Of a DNA stretch of 26,427 nucleotides, positions 15,163-23,050 are shown piece after piece. The position numbers and the translations under genes are program-made. The notes beneath the pieces were generated by a model. The model did not search any database. It saw only the letters and a list, made by a program, of their open reading frames with translations, and had not been told where the DNA came from. Positions within the stretch are counted from its first letter, which is position 1. Every line of letters begins with the position of its first letter. Origin of the DNA: Flemingiibacterium sp045634345 (lineage in GTDB: Bacteria > Bacillota > Clostridia > Oscillospirales > CAG-272); contig JAZRAB010000112.1 in assembly GCA_045634345.1 (NCBI GenBank), forward strand, positions 1 to 26,427, read 5' to 3'.

Positions 15163-15240
15163 TCACTTTTTGCCGATTTTGAATATTTTCCGAAGCAACG
15201 GAACAAACAGTCTCGGCGATTTCATAACAACAACCTTCAT
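15163..15240 (-). CDS. spoVM: SpoVM, stage V sporulation amphipathic peptide
   Basis: This 25-codon gene is easily missed. It begins MKVVVMKSPRLF and ends KIFKIGKK. Aligned without gaps to Bacillus subtilis SpoVM (26 aa), it keeps Lys2, Lys7, Pro9 and Arg17; Pro9 is the functionally important helix-breaking residue. The middle is an amphipathic basic/hydrophobic helix. SpoVM recognises the convex forespore membrane and anchors SpoIVA to start coat assembly. Position supports the call: in Bacillus spoVM directly follows thiN, as here (about 85 bp). GAAGGG lies about 12 bases before the chosen ATG. The internal ATG at codon 6 has a closer GAAGG but would remove the conserved N-terminus. It implies a sporulating lineage. 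Confidence 0.87.
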   Translation of the reverse strand: MKVVVMKSPRLFVPLLRKIFKIGKK

Positions 15241-15324
15241 AAATGTACATATCCCTTCACTTATGTGAATTAACAAGCAGTATTTCACGGCTCATTACAG
15301 CATATGCGCATTTTTGCAGGTTTG

Positions 15325-15984
15325 TTAATCGCGGCTCTCAATTACAAGCATCACACCGTCACCAAGCGAGATTTGTGCGCAATCGTCAGTAATTTCATTA
15401 CTGACGGCATACGAATACCGGCGTGTCAGCTCAACATTGTCAAGCGGATAAAATACCCCCGTCACCGAAACGCCGCGGCAAACGTCCGACAACGCCACAA
15501 GCGACAGATACTTATATTCGCGCTTAACTGTAAATGTTTGTTTGTCGCCGTTGGTACACATAATATGTACTCGGTTGCGTCCGTCCGTCATCATGCCCAC
15601 AACGCCTTGACGAGAAATATGCTCAAGTAGGAATACGCTTGATAGCGTATGGTCAAGTCTGCCGCCAAGACCGCCGACAATACAGACATTCTTCGCACCG
15701 CGTGCTATTGCTGTGTCAAGTGCGAGCTGTGTGTCGGTGTCATCCTTTACCGACGGAACGAGTATTTTCTCCATATCATCAAGCTCATTCGGAGCGAGCT
15801 TTGAGCGGTCAAGCGAATCGAGATCGCCGAGCAATATATCCGGCGTGACTCCGAGTCTGCGTGCCGTGAGATATCCGCTGTCTGCGGCAATGACAAGATC
15901 GTTCTTACCCGGCATCGGGGCAAGCTCGAAAAAAGAGTCTGCAAAAACCTGACCACCGGTAAAAATGTAACAGTCGAAATTCAT
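15325..15984 (-). CDS. thiN: Thiamine pyrophosphokinase
   Basis: The 219-aa cytoplasmic enzyme transfers pyrophosphate from ATP to thiamine. Motifs include ADSG (about 34-37), DILLGDLDS (about 49-57), the acidic KDDTDTQLALDTAI (about 79-92) and GGLGGRLDHTLSS (about 103-115). The C-terminal beta-sandwich has YKYLSLVALSD and YSYAVSNEI, forming the thiamine pocket at the dimer interface. Its ATG overlaps the rsgA stop by four bases (ATGA). In many Firmicutes rpe lies between rsgA and thiN; it is absent here. Next downstream is spoVM. Confidence 0.94.
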   Translation of the reverse strand: MNFDCYIFTGGQVFADSFFELAPMPGKNDLVIAADSGYLTARRLGVTPDILLGDLDSLDRSKLAPNELDDMEKILVPSVKDDTDTQLALDTAIARGAKNVCIVGGLGGRLDHTLSSVFLLEHISRQGVVGMMTDGRNRVHIMCTNGDKQTFTVKREYKYLSLVALSDVCRGVSVTGVFYPLDNVELTRRYSYAVSNEITDDCAQISLGDGVMLVIESRD

Positions 15985-17003
15985 TTTTTATCCCATTCGT
16001 GCTTATTTTTCAGTACATCATAAAATTCAAGATAACTCTTATGCCGCTCGGGCGGTATTTCTCCCGATTTGACTGCTTCAATAAGTGCACATCCATCCTC
16101 TTTCGTATGCGTACATTTTGTGTACCTACAGCAACCGATATACGGCTCAAACTCGCGGAATACATATGGCAGATCGGCTTTGGTGTAAAAATCAAACTGC
16201 ACAAAATCAAGCATTCCGAAGCCTGGAGTGTCCGCTATATACCCATCGGTTCCCTCTCCAAACTGTTTTGCAAGGGGGTAAAGCTCAATGTGGCGTGTTG
16301 TATGACGTCCACGCTCGGTCTTTTGACTGATTTCGCCTGTCGCAAGTCCAAGCGACGGGAAAAGACGATTCATCAGCGTTGATTTTCCAACGCCAGATGC
16401 GCCTGCAAATGCCGAAACCTTATCGGCATTTTTACGAATGAACGCTTCAAGCTCGCCGCCATCAATAAAAAGCCCCTCAACGAATACCGAAAATCCGCAT
16501 TTCCTATAGATATCCGCATACTTCTCTGCGGCATCCGGGGCAAGGTCGGCTTTGGTTATGACGATACCCGGCTCAATATGCTTGTACTCGGCGATGGTAA
16601 TGAGCTTGTCCACCGTCGAAAGCGCAGGCTCGGGTTTCGCCGCCGCAACCACGGCAAATATAATATCGAGGTTTGCCATAGGCGGGCGTATAAGCTCGTT
16701 TTTGCGAGGTAAGACCTCGTCTATCATAACACCGCCGCGTGCTTCATCGCGCTGTCCGCGTCCGAGACGTGAATCGGCATCGGAAGCCATCGCAAGCTCG
16801 GTATCAAGGCGAACCACCACATTATCGCCTACAAGCAATGTCAGCTTCGCATGGCGGAACGCTCCGCGAGCCTTGCAGTAAAGCGTATTAGAATCAAGCT
16901 TCATGCCAACCTCGCGCAGCATATCAGCGTCATTGCGGCTTATAAGAATTTCATATATACCGCCAACGCCCTTTATGATTTTTCCGTTAAGTTTAAGCTC
17001 CAT
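15981..17003 (-). CDS. rsgA: Small-subunit biogenesis GTPase RsgA
   Basis: The 340-aa protein is a circularly permuted GTPase that checks late 30S ribosome maturation. It has an N-terminal OB domain (about 1-95) and the permuted order of G motifs: G4-like ITKADL (about 153-158), then G1 GASGVGKST (about 203-211), then G3 DTPGF (about 261-265). A C-terminal zinc-binding segment has Cys-x4-Cys-x-His-x5-Cys (CCRYTKCTHTKEDGC, about 295-310). Length is slightly above the usual 290-310. It starts nine bases after the prkC stop, with GGAG overlapping the end of prkC. Confidence 0.96.
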   Translation of the reverse strand: MELKLNGKIIKGVGGIYEILISRNDADMLREVGMKLDSNTLYCKARGAFRHAKLTLLVGDNVVVRLDTELAMASDADSRLGRGQRDEARGGVMIDEVLPRKNELIRPPMANLDIIFAVVAAAKPEPALSTVDKLITIAEYKHIEPGIVITKADLAPDAAEKYADIYRKCGFSVFVEGLFIDGGELEAFIRKNADKVSAFAGASGVGKSTLMNRLFPSLGLATGEISQKTERGRHTTRHIELYPLAKQFGEGTDGYIADTPGFGMLDFVQFDFYTKADLPYVFREFEPYIGCCRYTKCTHTKEDGCALIEAVKSGEIPPERHKSYLEFYDVLKNKHEWDKK

Positions 17004-17012
17004 TTATGAAGT

Positions 17013-18782
17013 TCACTCCGTAGTTGTATCCTCTGCGGTATCCTCGGTGGTGTTCTCGCTGTTATCTGCTCCCGAATCACTCGAAGCAGAACCGAGACTC
17101 ATAACAAAGTCAACCCTTGTCCCCCTCGGCACTTTAAGCTCCTTGACATGGCTCTGACTTATGACAAGTCCCTTGGCAACTGCCTCGCTCGATTCATATG
17201 AAACCGAACCAAGTTTGAGTCCGCTTTCAGTAATCAGCTTCATGACTGTCTGCTCATCCGCACCGTCGAAATCGGGCACTACCGTATACTCAATCTCCTG
17301 ACCGCTGCTGACAAAAACAGTTACATAATCTCCGCGCTTAAGCGTCGTTTCAGGCACAGGCTCGGTACGTATAACGTACCCCTCGCTGATATACTCATGC
17401 TGTTCCTTTACGATATGAGGAATAAGTCCGAGCGCACGTATTTCAATCTCGGCATCGCGCGAATCCTTGTACGCATAGTCCGGAAGCTCACAGGTCTCCG
17501 CTCCCCAGCACACCTTCAACGTGAGATCGCACATTTGATTCTTCTCGGGATTTACCTTACGCTTCTCTTTAGGCAGAGGGTCTTGTCCAATAATCTCATA
17601 TCGGTCATATTTTGCGTCATAGACATACTCAACCTCTACGTTGTAGCAGTCAGATTCAAGCTGGGCTTCAAGCTCCTCATTATATAACATTCCGACAAAT
17701 TCGGGAACGCTTATCTGTCTTGATGTGTCCGTGGTAGTCACTTCAAACAGCTTTGTCAGTACAATAACCGCACTGATACAGCAAACGATCAGAAATGCAC
17801 TAGCAACACCCGCGATAACCGGGAACATTGAGCGGCTGGCACGTGACGGACGAGTAAGCTTTTTAACATTAGAGGGCATCTGTTGCCCGCCGCCGACCAG
17901 CTCCGCAGCAGTATCGGTTTTGGGCATTTTAAATATAGTGCGCGGATTATTCTTGACCTGCGCAAGATGACGAAGCATCTGCGCGGCACTCTGGAAACGG
18001 TTGTCGGGGTTCTTTTCCATCGCGCCCATGATTATCTGCTCGAGTCCAATCGGGAGCGACGAATTAAGCTCGCGCGGAGGACGCGGACGATTCTTGACCT
18101 GCATTATAGCGACGGTTACAGGGCTGTCCGCAACAAACGGAAGCTTGCCCGTTGCCATTTCATACATCGTAACACCGAGCGAATAAATATCACTGCGGCG
18201 GTCGATCTTCTTGCCGCTTGCCTGCTCGGGACTGATATAGAATACCGTGCCGATAGCCTTATCGGTCATGGTCACGGTTTCCGCATTAGGCAGCTTGGCG
18301 ATACCGAAATCCGCAACCTTTATCGCACCGTTTTTGAGCATCATAATATTCTGCGGCTTAATGTCACGGTGTACAACGCCCTTCTGATGAGCGTGGTCCA
18401 GCGCTAAAAGTATCTGCTCTGTAATACTCATTATCTCCCCAAAGGAGAGCGTACCCTTTTTAAGAATGTAATTTTTTAATGTAATGCCCTCAACAAGCTC
18501 CATTACGATATATTTGAGGGAATCCTTAACCGACACATCATAGATATTTACAATATTCGGATGCGACAGCATCGCAACCGCCTTGCTCTCATTAATAAAG
18601 CGTTTTACCGACTGAGCATCGTTATTTATCTCGTCCTTGAGCATTTTTACGGCTACGTTGCGGCGCATAAGCAGATCCGTCGCCTCAAACACAACCGCCA
18701 TACCGCCGATTCCGATGACTTTGATTATTCTGTATCGCTTGTCAAAAACCTGACCCACGTATCTCTCAAACTGATCCATCAT
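17013..18782 (-). CDS. prkC: PASTA-domain Ser/Thr protein kinase
   Basis: The 589-aa membrane kinase has an N-terminal Hanks-type kinase (about 12-275): glycine loop GIGGMAVVF, AVKMLK lysine, HRDIKPQN catalytic loop, DFGIAKL and GTVFYISPEQASG. A juxtamembrane linker leads to one transmembrane helix (about 325-347). Three extracellular PASTA domains (about 355-425, 430-495 and 497-563) bind muropeptide or lipid II in characterised homologues. It ends in a Ser/Thr/Asp/Glu tail. It links cell-wall state or muropeptides to growth, division and spore germination. GTG, ATG, ATG occur in tandem at 18785, 18782 and 18779 behind AAAGGAG; 18782 overlaps the stp stop by one base (TGATG) and is preferred. 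It pairs with the phosphatase just upstream. Confidence 0.95.
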   Translation of the reverse strand: MMDQFERYVGQVFDKRYRIIKVIGIGGMAVVFEATDLLMRRNVAVKMLKDEINNDAQSVKRFINESKAVAMLSHPNIVNIYDVSVKDSLKYIVMELVEGITLKNYILKKGTLSFGEIMSITEQILLALDHAHQKGVVHRDIKPQNIMMLKNGAIKVADFGIAKLPNAETVTMTDKAIGTVFYISPEQASGKKIDRRSDIYSLGVTMYEMATGKLPFVADSPVTVAIMQVKNRPRPPRELNSSLPIGLEQIIMGAMEKNPDNRFQSAAQMLRHLAQVKNNPRTIFKMPKTDTAAELVGGGQQMPSNVKKLTRPSRASRSMFPVIAGVASAFLIVCCISAVIVLTKLFEVTTTDTSRQISVPEFVGMLYNEELEAQLESDCYNVEVEYVYDAKYDRYEIIGQDPLPKEKRKVNPEKNQMCDLTLKVCWGAETCELPDYAYKDSRDAEIEIRALGLIPHIVKEQHEYISEGYVIRTEPVPETTLKRGDYVTVFVSSGQEIEYTVVPDFDGADEQTVMKLITESGLKLGSVSYESSEAVAKGLVISQSHVKELKVPRGTRVDFVMSLGSASSDSGADNSENTTEDTAEDTTTE

Positions 18783-19597
18783 CACAGCTCCTTTATATAT
18801 TTTACGAGCACCGCGGTTATATTGTCAGTGCCGCCCGCATCATTGGCTGCTTTTATAAGGCGATCGGTTTTATCACAAAGCTCTGCTTCTATATCTGTAA
18901 CAACATCGATATCGAGATCAGAGGAAATGATAGAATATATATCCTCGGGGAGCATCAGACCCGAAAGTCCGTCCGAGCAAAGAAGTAAGTAGGCAACATC
19001 AAGACTTGAAAGCTCGACCGAGAAAATATCAGTCTCAAGCTCATCGGTAATACCGATTGCACGTGTGATCCGGTTTCTGAAAGGATGATTTCTTGCTTCC
19101 TCCACGCTCACAGTGCCGCTGTCAATAAGATGCTGAACATAAGAATGATCATGTGTTATCTGTGTTATTGTGTTGTCGGAAATAAGGTACAAGCGGCTGT
19201 CTCCGATATTTATGACATACACCGTATTGCCGCAGAAAAGTGCCGCAACCAGCGTTGTTCCCATTCCTTGATAGTCGTGTGAGCTTTGCGCAAGCTTATA
19301 CACTGCTTGATTCGCGTCATGCGCAGCATCATCGAGAATTATGCATGCATCATCGCTGGTGAGCGTAAGCATGCCGTCACGTCCCACCTTGGCTGACGCA
19401 TATTTCAGCGCACTCTCCACAAATGTTTCTATTGCCGTCTCGCTGGCAACATTGCCGCTCTTCGCGCCGCCCATACCGTCGCACACGACGCAGAGCGTGG
19501 CATTTTTGCATACGGGACGGATAACATAGCTATCCTGATTTTCCGTGCGCATCATACCCATATCACTTTTACCGAAAAAATTCATTGATACGATCAT
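18782..19597 (-). CDS. stp: PP2C-family Ser/Thr protein phosphatase, partner of PrkC
   Basis: The protein (271 aa from the first ATG) is a PPM/PP2C phosphatase that reverses PrkC phosphorylation. Metal-binding motifs are visible: RTENQDSY (about 17-24), VVCDGMGGAKSG (about 37-48), INIGDSRLYL (about 135-144), LLLCSDGLSG (about 206-215) and GGTDNITAVLV (about 254-264). The conserved family start corresponds to the second ATG at 19585 (MNFFGKSDMG), so the true start may be there. The only ribosome site, GAGGA, directly abuts the first ATG and sits 13 bases from the second. Stop overlaps prkC. Confidence 0.94.
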   Translation of the reverse strand: MIVSMNFFGKSDMGMMRTENQDSYVIRPVCKNATLCVVCDGMGGAKSGNVASETAIETFVESALKYASAKVGRDGMLTLTSDDACIILDDAAHDANQAVYKLAQSSHDYQGMGTTLVAALFCGNTVYVINIGDSRLYLISDNTITQITHDHSYVQHLIDSGTVSVEEARNHPFRNRITRAIGITDELETDIFSVELSSLDVAYLLLCSDGLSGLMLPEDIYSIISSDLDIDVVTDIEAELCDKTDRLIKAANDAGGTDNITAVLVKYIKEL

Positions 19598-19636
19598 TCC
19601 TCTCTTTGGGAGTCCCCAAAATGCTTGTTATGGCAG

Positions 19637-20716
19637 TTATATAATCTTACATTTTTCTTTAAGTTTAGCGCGCCTGAGCTGCCCGCACGAGGCGTTTACA
19701 TCACCGCCGAGTCTACGTCTGACGGTAGCGTTGATGCCGAGCGAATTAAGCGTTTCACAGAATTTCTTCACTGCGTCGCCGCTTGAACGTGAAAATCCAC
19801 TCTCCTCGACCTCATTTACCGGAATCAAGTTGACATGTATCGGAAACGGCTTTGATTTGCGGTAAAGCCCCTGTTTAAGCGTATGTGCGAGTCGTCTTGC
19901 GTATTCGGCGGAATCATTTTTGCCTGCAATAAGCGTATATTCAAAGGATATTCTCCGCCCCGTCGCCGCAAAATAACGTCTGCAGGAATCAAGCAGTGCT
20001 TCAATATTCCATTTGTTGTTCACCGGCATTATTGATGAACGGGTCTCATCATCTGCCGCATGCAGAGATATCGACAGAGTTATCTGAAGATCGTGCTCTG
20101 CAAGCTCGTCTATCTTATCAACAAGACCGCACGTGGAAAGCGATATATGGCGCGATCCGATATTCAGCCCTGCCGGATCTCCGACAAGCTTCAGAAATTT
20201 TAATGTGTTATCAAAATTATCAAGCGGCTCACCAATGCCCATCATAACTATATTGGAAATGCGCTCGCCAATATCCCTCTCGGCGGCGATTATCTGTCCG
20301 AGAAGCTCGGCGGGACGAAGTTTTCTCACCAAACCGCCGATCGTGGATGCACAGAATTTGCATCCCATCGGGCATCCAACCTCGCTCGAAATGCATATAG
20401 TGTTTCCATGCTTATACCGCATAAAAACGCTCTCGATAACATTGCCGTCGTTGAGTCCAAAGAGGTATTTAACCGTGCCGTCAAGCTTTGATACCAGCTT
20501 TTGCTCAACGCTCGGAATATCAACAACCGCAGTCTCAGAAAGCTTTTCTCGAAGCTTTTTTGAAATGTCGGTCATTCCTTCAATGCCGACACCGCGATGC
20601 ATCCACGAGAAGATCTGCTTTGCGCGGTATTTAGGCTCACCAAGATCTGAAAGGAACCCCTCAAGCTCGGGAATATCCATTGAAAGAAGATCGGCTTTTC
20701 CGTTTACATCAAACAC
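19637..20716 (-). CDS. rlmN: 23S rRNA (adenine-2503-C2) / tRNA (adenine-37-C2) methyltransferase
   Basis: The radical-SAM enzyme methylates A2503 in the peptidyl transferase centre and tRNA A37. The cluster motif CPMGCKFC (Cys-x3-Cys-x2-Cys, near residues 120-130), GIGEPLDN and the C-terminal mechanistic cysteine region VNASCGQLR are present. The length of about 360 aa is typical. The start is uncertain because the gene begins inside an interspersed repeat. TTG at 20743 follows AAGGAAG. GTG at 20716, chosen here, gives the usual number of residues before the conserved MDIPELEGFL. The repeat thus supplies both candidate ribosome sites (AAGGA and CAAGGAC). Confidence 0.94.
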   Translation of the reverse strand: MFDVNGKADLLSMDIPELEGFLSDLGEPKYRAKQIFSWMHRGVGIEGMTDISKKLREKLSETAVVDIPSVEQKLVSKLDGTVKYLFGLNDGNVIESVFMRYKHGNTICISSEVGCPMGCKFCASTIGGLVRKLRPAELLGQIIAAERDIGERISNIVMMGIGEPLDNFDNTLKFLKLVGDPAGLNIGSRHISLSTCGLVDKIDELAEHDLQITLSISLHAADDETRSSIMPVNNKWNIEALLDSCRRYFAATGRRISFEYTLIAGKNDSAEYARRLAHTLKQGLYRKSKPFPIHVNLIPVNEVEESGFSRSSGDAVKKFCETLNSLGINATVRRRLGGDVNASCGQLRRAKLKEKCKII

Positions 20717-20728
20717 GCTGATTACCAC

Positions 20729-20848
20729 GTCCTTGCAAAGCAAAGACTTCCTTACTTGTCGATATTTTTGTCGGTTTCGTGAGCGAAATTGGCGACGAAT
20801 CCGACAAAGGCAAAAATTCGTTGCGTGAAAATTTTATTTTTCTCGCTG
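20729..20848 (-). repeat. Interspersed hairpin repeat, copy A (rsmB/rlmN junction)
   Basis: A roughly 120-bp element begins just after the rsmB stop and runs into the rlmN start. Shared parts, minus strand: GAAAAAT-rich 5' end, CGCAACGAATTTTTG, GCCAATTTCG-ctca-CGAAACCGAC, AAAAATATCGACAA, TAAGGAAG, then the hairpin 20729-20747 (GTCTTTGC-TTT-GCAAGGAC, 8 bp with one G-U). Copies B and C share this order. Confidence 0.85.
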
Positions 20849-20853
20849 AACCA

Positions 20854-22185
20854 TTATTTTTTACGGAATTTAGCCACAAAGAAACCATCCGTTCCGTGTA
20901 TATTCGGAAAGAGTGTAAGCATTCCGACGTAACTTTCAATTGTGCCGACTTTGAAATCTTCTGCTTCAAATTCACCGTTTTCTGCCAAAAAACGATTGAC
21001 CACCGCTTCATTTTCCGCTCTGTTAAGCGTACACGTCGAATAACAAAGCACACCGTCGGGCTTAACATATGCTGATGAGTTTTTAAGTATAGAATACTGT
21101 ATCTCGGGCAGCCTTTCAAAGTCCGCGTAGGATTTGTATCTTATTTCCGGCTTCTTTGCAATAACGCCAAGTCCCGAGCACGGCACATCACATAGCACCG
21201 TATCGGCACATTCCACAAGCGTTTCATCACGCTTGGAACCGTCTTTTTCAGCGGTTTCAATTATTTCAACGCCAAGGCGTTTTGCGCCTGATTCTACAAG
21301 TGAAAGCTTGTTTTTGTGAAGGTCAAAGCTTTTGACGCATCCGCTGTTATTCATCAGCATTGCCGCGCCGAAGCTCTTTCCGCCGGGGCACGCGCAGGTA
21401 TCAATAAGTACTGTCCCCGGGGCGGGATTTGCCGCTAAACCGGCTATCTGCGATGCCTCGTCCTGTATATAGACGAGTCCGAGTGAAATAAGTTCCGACA
21501 CCTCGGCAGGAAGTGTTTTTTTGAGAAGCCTTATGCCATACGGTGAGTATTCGGTCACTGCGGAAGCTATCCCCATTTTTTCAAGCTGCGACAGCAGCTC
21601 ATCGCGCGTCGTTTTCAATGTATTAACTCGCAAGGTGACATCCGGATGGCTCTCGAACGACGCAAGCACAGCTTCGACATCGCACCCCGAATCTGTGAGA
21701 ACGTCAATCACATCCTTGCCGCACGAATAACGTACAGACAAGAAGCGTTTCATATCGTCTCTGCTCGGATACGGCAGTGCAGCCTTGCTCATTGTCCGCA
21801 GGAAATTACGCAGTACCGCATTGATAAAGGAAGATGCGCGCGGAGCGTTCTTCTTTGCGAGATTGACGGTTTCATTTACCGCCGCGCTGTCGGGGATTCT
21901 GTCAAGCCAGATAAGCTGATACAGTCCGAGGCGAAGCAAGGTAATTACTTCGGAATCAAGCGCATCCACAGGCTTTGATGAAAGTTTCCCTATAATATAA
22001 TCAAGTGTGATACGGCGCTCAATCGCTCCGTAAACAAGCGTTGTATAAAGTCCTTTATCGGCGCCTTCGAGCGAAAATCGCTTTATCGAGGAATCAATTT
22101 CAAGACTCGAATATTTTTTATCGCGCTCACATAAAACCAGCGAACGGTAAGCCGCCTCACGGGCGGTATATTTCTTCTTTTCCAT
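20854..22185 (-). CDS. rsmB: 16S rRNA (cytosine-967-C5) methyltransferase
   Basis: The 443-aa protein has an N-terminal NusB-like RNA-binding domain (about 1-140), a linker, and a Rossmann-fold SAM methyltransferase domain. The SAM loop CACPGGKS (about 262-269), DVPCSGLG (about 343-350, one of the two cysteines) and CYSTCTLN (about 391-398, catalytic cysteine) are all present. It methylates C967 in helix 31 of 16S rRNA. Its ATG follows the metallopeptidase stop with no gap (TAA then ATG), indicating coupled translation; only a purine-rich AGAAGA precedes it. Confidence 0.95.
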   Translation of the reverse strand: MEKKKYTAREAAYRSLVLCERDKKYSSLEIDSSIKRFSLEGADKGLYTTLVYGAIERRITLDYIIGKLSSKPVDALDSEVITLLRLGLYQLIWLDRIPDSAAVNETVNLAKKNAPRASSFINAVLRNFLRTMSKAALPYPSRDDMKRFLSVRYSCGKDVIDVLTDSGCDVEAVLASFESHPDVTLRVNTLKTTRDELLSQLEKMGIASAVTEYSPYGIRLLKKTLPAEVSELISLGLVYIQDEASQIAGLAANPAPGTVLIDTCACPGGKSFGAAMLMNNSGCVKSFDLHKNKLSLVESGAKRLGVEIIETAEKDGSKRDETLVECADTVLCDVPCSGLGVIAKKPEIRYKSYADFERLPEIQYSILKNSSAYVKPDGVLCYSTCTLNRAENEAVVNRFLAENGEFEAEDFKVGTIESYVGMLTLFPNIHGTDGFFVAKFRKK

Positions 22186-22884
22186 TTATCTTCTTCTGTC
22201 CGAGCGCTTTGCAATAAGGAATATTCTGATTAAGTTGGCAAGCGATACAGCAAGCGCCGCTACATAGGTAAGCGCCGCCGCGGTAAGCACTTTGCGTGCA
22301 CTTTTAAGCTCGTCGTTATCAAGCTGGCCCGATGAGGTGAGCGCATCCATCGCGCGCGAGCTTGCGTTGAACTCTACGGGAAGCGTCACAAGCTGAAATA
22401 GCGTGGAAAGTCCAAACGCTATAACGCCGAGATACGCAAGAGTCGGGAATGATAAAAGTATACCGAGAAGCACAAGGGGCATCGCAAGATTCGAGCCGAT
22501 ATTGGTAATCGGTATTATCGCCGCACGCACCTTCATTGGCGTATACCCGACCGCGTACTGCACTGCATGCCCTGCCTCGTGTGCGGCAACTCCGAGTGCT
22601 GCGGCGTTTGCACGTGAATGTACAGTCTCGGAAAGATACACCGTATTATCGCTCGGATTAAAATGGTCGGTAAGATCGCCCTTGACCTGTGCTATGCGAA
22701 CGTGTGTAAGCCCGTTGGCATCAAGTATCCGTCTTGCCGCGTCAGATCCGGTCATTCCGCGCTTTGAAGCAATCTTGGCATATTTTGTAAAAGTTCCTTT
22801 TACATTAGCCTGCGCCCAGAAAGCGAATATTACTGCGGGCAGAACAAGAATAAGGTATGAAAGATCTATACCGTAAAAATACAT
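22186..22884 (-). CDS. YugP-type neutral zinc metallopeptidase, membrane-bound
   Basis: The 232-aa protein belongs to the Zn_peptidase_2 family (B. subtilis YugP). The active site AAHEAGHAVQY (HExxH, about residues 105-115) follows a GLTHVRI/VYLSETVHSR segment typical of the family. Membrane helices lie at about 6-22, 135-170 and 200-220. Substrates are unknown. ATG at 22884 follows AAGGTG by six bases, and this ribosome site lies at the edge of the interspersed repeat. It sits between fmt and rsmB. Confidence 0.9.
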   Translation of the reverse strand: MYFYGIDLSYLILVLPAVIFAFWAQANVKGTFTKYAKIASKRGMTGSDAARRILDANGLTHVRIAQVKGDLTDHFNPSDNTVYLSETVHSRANAAALGVAAHEAGHAVQYAVGYTPMKVRAAIIPITNIGSNLAMPLVLLGILLSFPTLAYLGVIAFGLSTLFQLVTLPVEFNASSRAMDALTSSGQLDNDELKSARKVLTAAALTYVAALAVSLANLIRIFLIAKRSDRRR

Positions 22885-22885
22885 A

Positions 22886-23050
22886 CTAATCACCTTGTCT
22901 TTGCGAAGCAAAGACTTCCTTATTTGTCGATATTTTTGTCGGTTTCGCCTACGAAATTGGCGGCGGAGCCGGCAAAGACAAAAATTCGTTGCGTGAAAAA
23001 TTCATTTTTCGCGCTAATCACCTTGTCTTTGCGAAGCAAAGACTTCCTTA
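22886..23050 (-). repeat. Interspersed hairpin repeat, copy B, flanked by a 37-bp perfect direct repeat
   Basis: The whole gap between the fmt stop and the metallopeptidase start is repeat. Identical 37-bp segments lie at 22886-22922 and 23014-23050 (period 128). Each contains GTCTTTGC-loop-GCAAAGAC (22897-22915 and 23025-23043, 8-bp stem) and TAAGGAAG. Between them is a core like copy A: CGCAACGAATTTTTG, GCCAATTTCG-tagg-CGAAACCGAC, AAAAATATCGACAAA. The fmt stop codon (23048-23050) is the TAA of the outer segment. Confidence 0.88.

Noticed and set aside
15056..15250. A 64-codon frame on the minus strand between thiN and the lipoprotein gene
   Set aside because: The sequence has no family character. 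The overlapping 25-codon frame matches SpoVM in sequence and position and explains the region better.
15241..15324. Possible sporulation-sigma (SigE-like) promoter for spoVM
   Set aside because: CATAT-like -10 strings occur, but no -35 element at a convincing spacing; not distinguishable from chance by eye.
15981..15984. Missing rpe between rsgA and thiN as an anomaly
   Set aside because: Many Clostridia lack rpe at this position and the 4-bp overlap looks native; whether rpe lies elsewhere cannot be seen.
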